Source: Spirochaetaceae bacterium
GTDB taxonomy: Bacteria; Spirochaetota; Spirochaetia; SZUA-6; Fen-1364
Assembly (NCBI GenBank): GCA_003170115.1
Contig: PMZS01000242.1
Coordinates: 5,675-23,015, forward strand
Length of the DNA: 17,341 nucleotides
Reading direction: 5' to 3'
This document shows, one piece after another, positions 14,066-17,341 of the stretch. The position numbers were made by a program, and so were the translations under genes. How positions within the stretch are numbered: position 1 is the stretch's first letter; each line of letters opens with the position of its first letter. Under the pieces are notes generated by a model. The model saw only the letters and a program-made list of their open reading frames with translations, ran no database searches and had not been told where the DNA came from.

Positions 14066-15725
14066 ACTCGTTCGAGCTCGGTTCTTCTCCGTCCTTCGCC
14101 CTGATCTCGATTCTTCGGATCTTGCCGCTGATCGTCTTGGGAAGCTCCGCGGCGAACTCCACGATGCGCGGGTACTTGTAGGGAGCAGTAGTCTTTTTCA
14201 CGTGCTCCTGCAGCTCCGTTGCCAGCTCGTGGCTCGCCGTGTAACCCTTCGCCAGCACGACGGTCGCCTTGACCACCGCGCCCCGGTCCGCGTCCGGAAC
14301 GCCGGTCACGGCGCATTCCAGCACCGCGGGGTGCTCGATCAGCGCGCTCTCCACTTCGAAGGGCCCGATGCGGTACCCCGAGCTCTTGATCACGTCGTCG
14401 GTGCGGCCGACGAACCAGAGGTACCCGTCCTCGTCCTTCCACGCGACGTCACCGGTGCGGTACATGCCGTCGTGCCAGGACCGTGCCGTGAGCTCTGGAT
14501 CCCTGTAGTAGCCCTTGAACATACCGACGGGCATTCGGCCGTCCGTGCGCACGACGACCTGGCCCTTTTCCCCGGTGTCGCAGGACCTGCCCTCGTCGTC
14601 CACCAGGTCGATGTCGTAGCCGGGGGAGGGAAGGCCCATGGACCCGGGCTTCGGCTCCAGCCAGGGGAAAACGGCGACGGCGACCGTCATCTCGGTCTGG
14701 CCGTACCCCTCGCGGAGCTCCAGCCCGGTCAGGTCGAGGAACTGCGCGTACACCTCGGGGTTCAGGGGCTCACCTGCTACGGTGCAGTACTTCAGGGCGG
14801 CGAAGTCGTATTCCCGGAGGTTCTCCTTGATGAAGAAGCGGTACATGGTGGGTGGTGCGCAGAAGGTCGTGACCTTGTGTCTCGAAATCACGCCCAGCAG
14901 GGCGCTGGGGACGAAACGGTCGTAGTCATAGACAAACACGCCGGAGCCGCACAGCCACTGGCCGTAGATTTTCCCCCAGGCCGCCTTGGCCCAGCCGGTA
15001 TCCGCCACCGTGAGGTGCAGGCCCCTCTCCTGGACATTCTGCCAGTACTTCGCGGTGACGATGTGACCGAGGGGATAGGCGAAATCGTGCTGCACCATCT
15101 TTGGCATGCCGGTGGTGCCGGAGGTGAAATACAGGAGGCTGGGGTCGGAGCTCTCCGTCTGGATCCGCGACAGGCTGGCCTGCGCCCGGGCCATCTCGGA
15201 CTGCAAGTCGAGCCACCCCTTCCTCTTCACATTGAGGGCAATCCGGTGACGGAGCGTGGGGGATTCCGGCATCGCGGCGTCCACGTTGTCCAGCACCTTC
15301 TCATCGCCCACGCAGACGATCGCTTTCACGTCAGCCGCGCGATTGCGGTACACAATGTCCTTCTTCGTGAGCAGGTGGGTCGCGGGGATGGCGACGGCCC
15401 CTATCCGGTGCAGCCCCAGGAGGCAGAACCAGTACTCGTAGCGCCGCTTCAGGATCAGCATGACCGGGTCGCCTTTGCCGATTCCAAGGGAAAGGAAGAA
15501 GGCGGCAGCCTTCATGGAAAGCTCCCGCATCTGCCCGAAGGTGAACGTTGCTTCTTCACCCTTTTCGTCGCACCAGACCAGCGCGATGCGCGACGGATCC
15601 TCCGCTGCAATGATATCCACAACGTCCCACGCGAAGTTGAACCGGGCGGGAACGTCGACCCGGTAGTTGCGGGAGAAGTCCTCGTACGAGGAGAAGCTCG
15701 TTTTCGGGATGAATCGTTCGAGCAT
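14064..15725 (-). CDS. AMP-forming acyl-CoA synthetase (medium/branched-chain ACSM-like)
   Basis: 553 residues. The ANL-superfamily motifs are in order: P-loop FTSGTTGMPK (200-209), A5 YGQTE (341-345), A7 YRTGD (422-426), A8 GRTDDVIKSSGYRI (440-453) and the adenylation lysine K535 in PKTISGKIRR. ADTGWAKAAWGKIYGQW and YDYDRF near 241-270 are typical of medium-chain acyl-CoA synthetases rather than acetyl-CoA synthetase. It converts a carboxylic acid, ATP and CoA to acyl-CoA, AMP and PPi in the cytoplasm. The exact acid is not determined; medium-chain, branched or aromatic acids are possible. The ATG at 15725 follows a GAGG ribosome-binding site by 7 bases. It lies 16 bp after the XRE-cupin gene, so both form one operon and the regulator probably controls it. 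The long open plus-strand frame over it is a GC artefact. Confidence 0.95.
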   Translation of the reverse strand: MLERFIPKTSFSSYEDFSRNYRVDVPARFNFAWDVVDIIAAEDPSRIALVWCDEKGEEATFTFGQMRELSMKAAAFFLSLGIGKGDPVMLILKRRYEYWFCLLGLHRIGAVAIPATHLLTKKDIVYRNRAADVKAIVCVGDEKVLDNVDAAMPESPTLRHRIALNVKRKGWLDLQSEMARAQASLSRIQTESSDPSLLYFTSGTTGMPKMVQHDFAYPLGHIVTAKYWQNVQERGLHLTVADTGWAKAAWGKIYGQWLCGSGVFVYDYDRFVPSALLGVISRHKVTTFCAPPTMYRFFIKENLREYDFAALKYCTVAGEPLNPEVYAQFLDLTGLELREGYGQTEMTVAVAVFPWLEPKPGSMGLPSPGYDIDLVDDEGRSCDTGEKGQVVVRTDGRMPVGMFKGYYRDPELTARSWHDGMYRTGDVAWKDEDGYLWFVGRTDDVIKSSGYRIGPFEVESALIEHPAVLECAVTGVPDADRGAVVKATVVLAKGYTASHELATELQEHVKKTTAPYKYPRIVEFAAELPKTISGKIRRIEIRAKDGEEPSSNE

Positions 15726-15741
15726 GATTGTGCCTCGCTTT

Positions 15742-16296
15742 CTACAGGATGACGGCCAGAAACCGGGCCGGCGCGCCGCCGATGGACTTCATCCCGTGGC
15801 CATGCCGCGCATCGAAATAGATCGAATCACCCGGTGAGAGGACGGTCTCGTGGCCCTCTACCACGACCATGACCGTCCCCTCCAGGACGTAATTGAACTC
15901 CTGTCCGGGGTGGGCGTTCAGCGGGACGGGCTCGGACTCGGGCCGGGCCTCCACCGTGATCAGGAAGGGCTCCATGCCCTTGTCGACGAAGTTGAAGGCC
16001 AGGCTCTGGTACCCGTAGTCCTTGCGCCGGGCTACCTTCACCCCCCGTCCCGCCCGGGTGACGGAGTACATTCGGAGTCGGGGCTCCTCCCCGGTGAGCA
16101 GGGCGGAAAGCTCGACGTGGAACTTGCCCGCCACCTGGTAGAGGAAGCTCGCCGGGATGTCCGCTTCGCCGCTCTCGTAGCTCGCGTAGGTCTTTGCCGG
16201 AATGCCCAGATCCTGCGCGCAGGTTTCCGCGGACAGCTGGGCGATATCCCGCAGGCCGCGGATCCGATCCGCGATCTGCCTGATCTGCTCGTTCAT
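15742..16296 (-). CDS. XRE-family transcriptional regulator with cupin sensor domain
   Basis: 184 residues. An N-terminal helix-turn-helix covers about 9-65 (LSAETCAQDLGIPAKTYASY, then ESGEADIP). A cupin_2 domain covers about 110-184, with NAHPGQEFNYVLEGTVMVVV and SPGDSIYFDARHGHGMKS carrying possible metal or ligand contacts (H129, E133, H167). The ATG at 16296 is chosen because GGAGG precedes it and the HTH begins directly; an upstream in-frame start at 16416 would place the inverted repeat inside the protein and is rejected. This architecture often pairs with an AMP-binding enzyme, as here, and probably responds to the substrate or product acid or acyl-CoA. That ligand is inferred. It may also regulate itself through the perfect inverted repeat just upstream of its promoter. 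Confidence 0.94.
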   Translation of the reverse strand: MNEQIRQIADRIRGLRDIAQLSAETCAQDLGIPAKTYASYESGEADIPASFLYQVAGKFHVELSALLTGEEPRLRMYSVTRAGRGVKVARRKDYGYQSLAFNFVDKGMEPFLITVEARPESEPVPLNAHPGQEFNYVLEGTVMVVVEGHETVLSPGDSIYFDARHGHGMKSIGGAPARFLAVIL

Positions 16297-16331
16297 GAAA
16301 AACCTCCAGGGTTGAAGAAGGGGAACGCCCC

Positions 16332-16337
16332 AGTATA
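16332..16337 (-). promoter_or_regulatory. Candidate -10 (TATACT) for the XRE-cupin / acyl-CoA synthetase operon
   Basis: Minus-strand TATACT lies about 36 bp before the regulator ATG, giving a leader of roughly 29 nucleotides that contains GGAGG. The expected -35 position (about 16355-16360) falls in the arm of the inverted repeat and does not match TTGACA. Confidence 0.5.
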
Positions 16338-16354
16338 CAGGAAAACAAGAAAAC

Positions 16355-16387
16355 GGGCCATCCACGTGCCCCGCACGTGGATGGCCC
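16355..16387. repeat. Perfect 15-bp inverted repeat with 3-base loop (operator or terminator-like hairpin)
   Basis: Arms are GGGCCATCCACGTGC (16355-16369) and GCACGTGGATGGCCC (16373-16387) around CCC. On the minus strand it is followed by the T-rich GTTTTCTTGTTTTCC, the shape of an intrinsic terminator pointing into the XRE-cupin gene. It also covers the -35 position of that gene's likely promoter. On the plus strand it is followed by AAGGAGG at 16394-16400. Confidence 0.75.
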
Positions 16388-16404
16388 TTGCAGAAGGAGG
16401 TTCC

Positions 16405-16560
16405 ATGAAGATACACAGGGAAAACAACGGACCGTGCCGAAGGTTACGACTCTTGCCTCTCTTCGCGGACACGTCTATAATGCCATCAGGACCACGGAAT
16501 GGCGGAACGAATAGGCGATTTCCTGGTGAGAACAGGCGCGATGCGGCAGCCGCAGGTTGA
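16405..16560 (+). other. 51-codon ORF with a strong ribosome-binding site, doubtful
   Basis: ATG at 16405 is 4 bases after AAGGAGG, right after the inverted repeat. The product starts MKIHRENNGPCRRLRLLPL and resembles nothing I know. It overlaps both the promoter and the first 62 bases of the 59-aa gene at 16499 in another frame, so it may be a leader peptide or a non-gene. The good ribosome-binding site is the only reason to record it. Confidence 0.25.
16453..16481 (+). promoter_or_regulatory. Sigma70-type promoter TTGCCT-N17-TATAAT
   Basis: A -35 (TTGCCT, 16453-16458) and a perfect -10 (TATAAT, 16476-16481) are 17 bp apart. Predicted transcription starts near 16488, about 11 bases before the ATG at 16499. 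This is the best housekeeping-type promoter seen in the window. Confidence 0.7.
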
Positions 16561-16678
16561 GGCCGTCATCGCCGCGCAGAAGGCGGGAGACTCGAGGACG
16601 TTCGGTGACATTGCCGTCGCGCTCGGTTTCGCCTCCAAGGCGGCGGTGGAGGGCTTTGCCGCGTCCCGCCCCTCGTAG
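16499..16678 (+). CDS. Small protein resembling the N-terminal domain of type II/IV secretion ATPases
   Basis: 59 residues. The start at 16499 follows AGGA at 16488-16491 (spacing 7) and a consensus -10 at 16476-16481. The sequence begins MAERIGDFLVRTGAMRQPQV and continues with AAQKAGDSRTFGDIAVALGF. This resembles the MshE/GspE/PilB N-terminal fold pattern (a G-x-x-L-V-x-x-G-x-M, then Q-V, then QK-x-GD, then FG-I-A-x-x-LGF), but only this part is present and no ATPase domain follows. The resemblance is by eye and not verified. It has no signal peptide or membrane segment, so it is cytoplasmic. It may act as a regulator or adaptor, for example binding a nucleotide second messenger as some MshEN domains do; that function is inference. 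The next gene begins 41 bp downstream. Confidence 0.7.
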   Translation: MAERIGDFLVRTGAMRQPQVEAVIAAQKAGDSRTFGDIAVALGFASKAAVEGFAASRPS

Positions 16679-16719
16679 CGGCTCTCCCGTCGATCCCGGA
16701 TGAAAGGCAGTATTCGAAG

Positions 16720-16986
16720 GTGACTCGCTCCCTCTACTTCACCGCGGACCCCTCTGGCGTCCTGACGCTCGCCACCTCGATGGAGCACGCCATTGTCGAG
16801 GTGCTCGCCGTGCCGGACGACTATCCCGATGACGCGGCAGTGCAGATCACGGAGACCGTTCACAAGGCCGGCATCCTGGACGTGCGGGCAAGGGCGGGGA
16901 CACGAGGTGGTCCCGTTCGCATCACGTGGGCCGCCCTGGTGGAAAAGGGGATCGCCGCCGGTGTCCTCGAGCAGGTAGACGGTTGA
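16720..16986 (+). CDS. Hypothetical protein, 88 aa
   Basis: 88 residues starting at GTG 16720 (MTRSLYFTADPSGVLTLA). I do not recognise the family. It is mixed alpha/beta in character, with VRITWAALVEKGIAAGVLEQ at the end; I see no signal peptide, membrane segment or metal motif. The ribosome-binding site is weak (AAAGG at 16703-16707). A 7-codon frame, ATG 16700 to TGA 16723, overlaps the GTG. It is preferred over the antisense frame across 16486-17046 because it fits the same strand and spacing as its neighbours, and its stop overlaps a possible TTG start of the next gene. An alternative start inside, for example the ATG in the MEHAIVE segment, cannot be excluded. Confidence 0.6.
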   Translation: MTRSLYFTADPSGVLTLATSMEHAIVEVLAVPDDYPDDAAVQITETVHKAGILDVRARAGTRGGPVRITWAALVEKGIAAGVLEQVDG

Positions 16987-17000
16987 GTCGACGGCCGCCC

Positions 17001-17341
17001 ATGCCGCCTCGGACATGGCTCCCGGTCGTTGTTCTGCTTCTCTCATGCCTCACCCTGCATGCGCAGGAGTTGAGGATTGCCAGCTACAACATGGAGCGTC
17101 TCGGACAGAACAGGAAGGATTACGCCGCCCTTGCGCGCGTGGTCTCCCGGTATGACCTGATCGCCGCCGAGGAGGTCATGAACGCCGACGGCATGGCGCG
17201 CCTGCTGGAAAAGCTCGGCACCGGATGGTCGGACTACATGAGCGCCGAGGGCGAGGGTTCGAGGAGCTACCGGGAACACTTCGGCTACTTCTTCGACGGT
17301 TCCGTGGAGGTCGTCTCGGTCCTCGGTGAATACCCGGGGCG
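17001..17341 (+). CDS. Endonuclease/exonuclease/phosphatase-family protein, exported (3' partial)
   Basis: The reading frame continues past the window end; 113 complete residues plus part of a codon are visible. A signal peptide (MPPRTWLPVVVLLLSCLTL) is followed by the EEP/DNase I-type start LRIASYNMERLG, where the Asn is a conserved catalytic-site residue, and IAAEEVMNADG, where the Glu usually binds metal. It is probably a secreted nuclease or phosphodiesterase. LLSC could be a lipobox, so it may be a lipoprotein. An in-frame TTG at 16983 overlaps the preceding stop (TTGA) and has AGG about 8 bases upstream, which gives six extra residues with two more arginines; it is a real alternative start. 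The catalytic His and later motifs lie beyond the window. Confidence 0.85.
   Translation, partial: MPPRTWLPVVVLLLSCLTLHAQELRIASYNMERLGQNRKDYAALARVVSRYDLIAAEEVMNADGMARLLEKLGTGWSDYMSAEGEGSRSYREHFGYFFDGSVEVVSVLGEYPG

Noticed and set aside
12943..14442. Minus-strand frame of 499 codons across the P-ATPase and the synthetase end
   Set aside because: It crosses two real genes and the hairpin between them, with Arg/Gly-rich composition only.
13947..15752. Plus-strand frame of 601 codons antisense to the acyl-CoA synthetase
   Set aside because: The minus-strand synthetase has all ANL motifs in order; this frame has low-complexity composition and no motifs.
16486..17046. Minus-strand frame of 186 codons across the small-gene cluster
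   Set aside because: It conflicts with the plus-strand 59-aa gene, which has a good promoter, and with the EEP start; the composition looks like a shadow frame.
1..17341. Mobile element, CRISPR, tRNA or rRNA
   Set aside because: No transposase or integrase motifs, no regularly spaced repeats, and no RNA-gene-like stretches were seen on either strand; intergenic gaps are too short for most of these.

Overview
The window is GC-rich bacterial chromosome (roughly 60-65% G+C by eye) and almost fully coding, with typical chromosomal spacing and start/stop overlaps. I see no rRNA, tRNA, transposase, integrase, phage gene or CRISPR array. The organism cannot be named from the sequence alone. A spirochaete-like anaerobic or facultative saccharolytic bacterium is a reasonable guess. 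It rests on a histidine kinase whose input is a LacI/periplasmic-binding-type domain, placed beside a CUT1 sugar transporter, and on a cupin-XRE regulator paired with an AMP-forming acyl-CoA synthetase. That assignment is inference.

Region 1 (1-8769) is a xylan/xylo-oligosaccharide utilisation locus. A 5'-truncated sensor kinase (3-1823) overlaps a NarL/FixJ-type response regulator (1823-2479). After a 128-bp gap with repeated TAGGT elements come a secreted sugar-binding protein (2608-3858), two CUT1 permeases (3941-4840, 4837-5712) and a GH43 beta-xylosidase/arabinofuranosidase (5741-7321). A GH39 beta-xylosidase on the minus strand (7330-8769) converges on GH43 with only 8 bp between stops. 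Neither hydrolase has a signal peptide, so the model is: sense sugar, import oligosaccharides, hydrolyse them inside the cell. No ABC ATPase gene is present; a shared MsmX/UgpC-type ATPase elsewhere would be needed.

Region 2 (8770-14019) runs on the plus strand: a secreted FecR/DUF6600-type protein with a Pro/Gln-rich tail (8855-10720), a DHA2-type MFS transporter (10727-12142), and a Zn/Cd/Pb-type P1B ATPase (12139-14019) whose start overlaps the MFS stop. It looks like a cell-envelope and efflux operon.

Region 3 (14064-16296) is a minus-strand operon: an XRE-cupin regulator (15742-16296) followed by an acyl-CoA synthetase (14064-15725). An 8-bp GC hairpin separates it from the convergent P-ATPase gene.

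Region 4 (16297-17341) is a divergent intergenic region containing a perfect 15-bp inverted repeat and a good sigma70-type promoter. It leads into a plus-strand set of small genes: a 59-aa protein resembling the N-terminal domain of type II/IV secretion ATPases, an unrecognised 88-aa protein, and the start of a secreted endonuclease/exonuclease/phosphatase-family protein cut by the window end.

The most interesting points are the LacI-domain histidine kinase and its likely operators, the inverted repeat at the -35 region of the XRE-cupin promoter, the apparently leaderless GH39 transcript, and the isolated 59-aa secretion-ATPase-like protein. I found no clear new multi-gene defence or mobile system.
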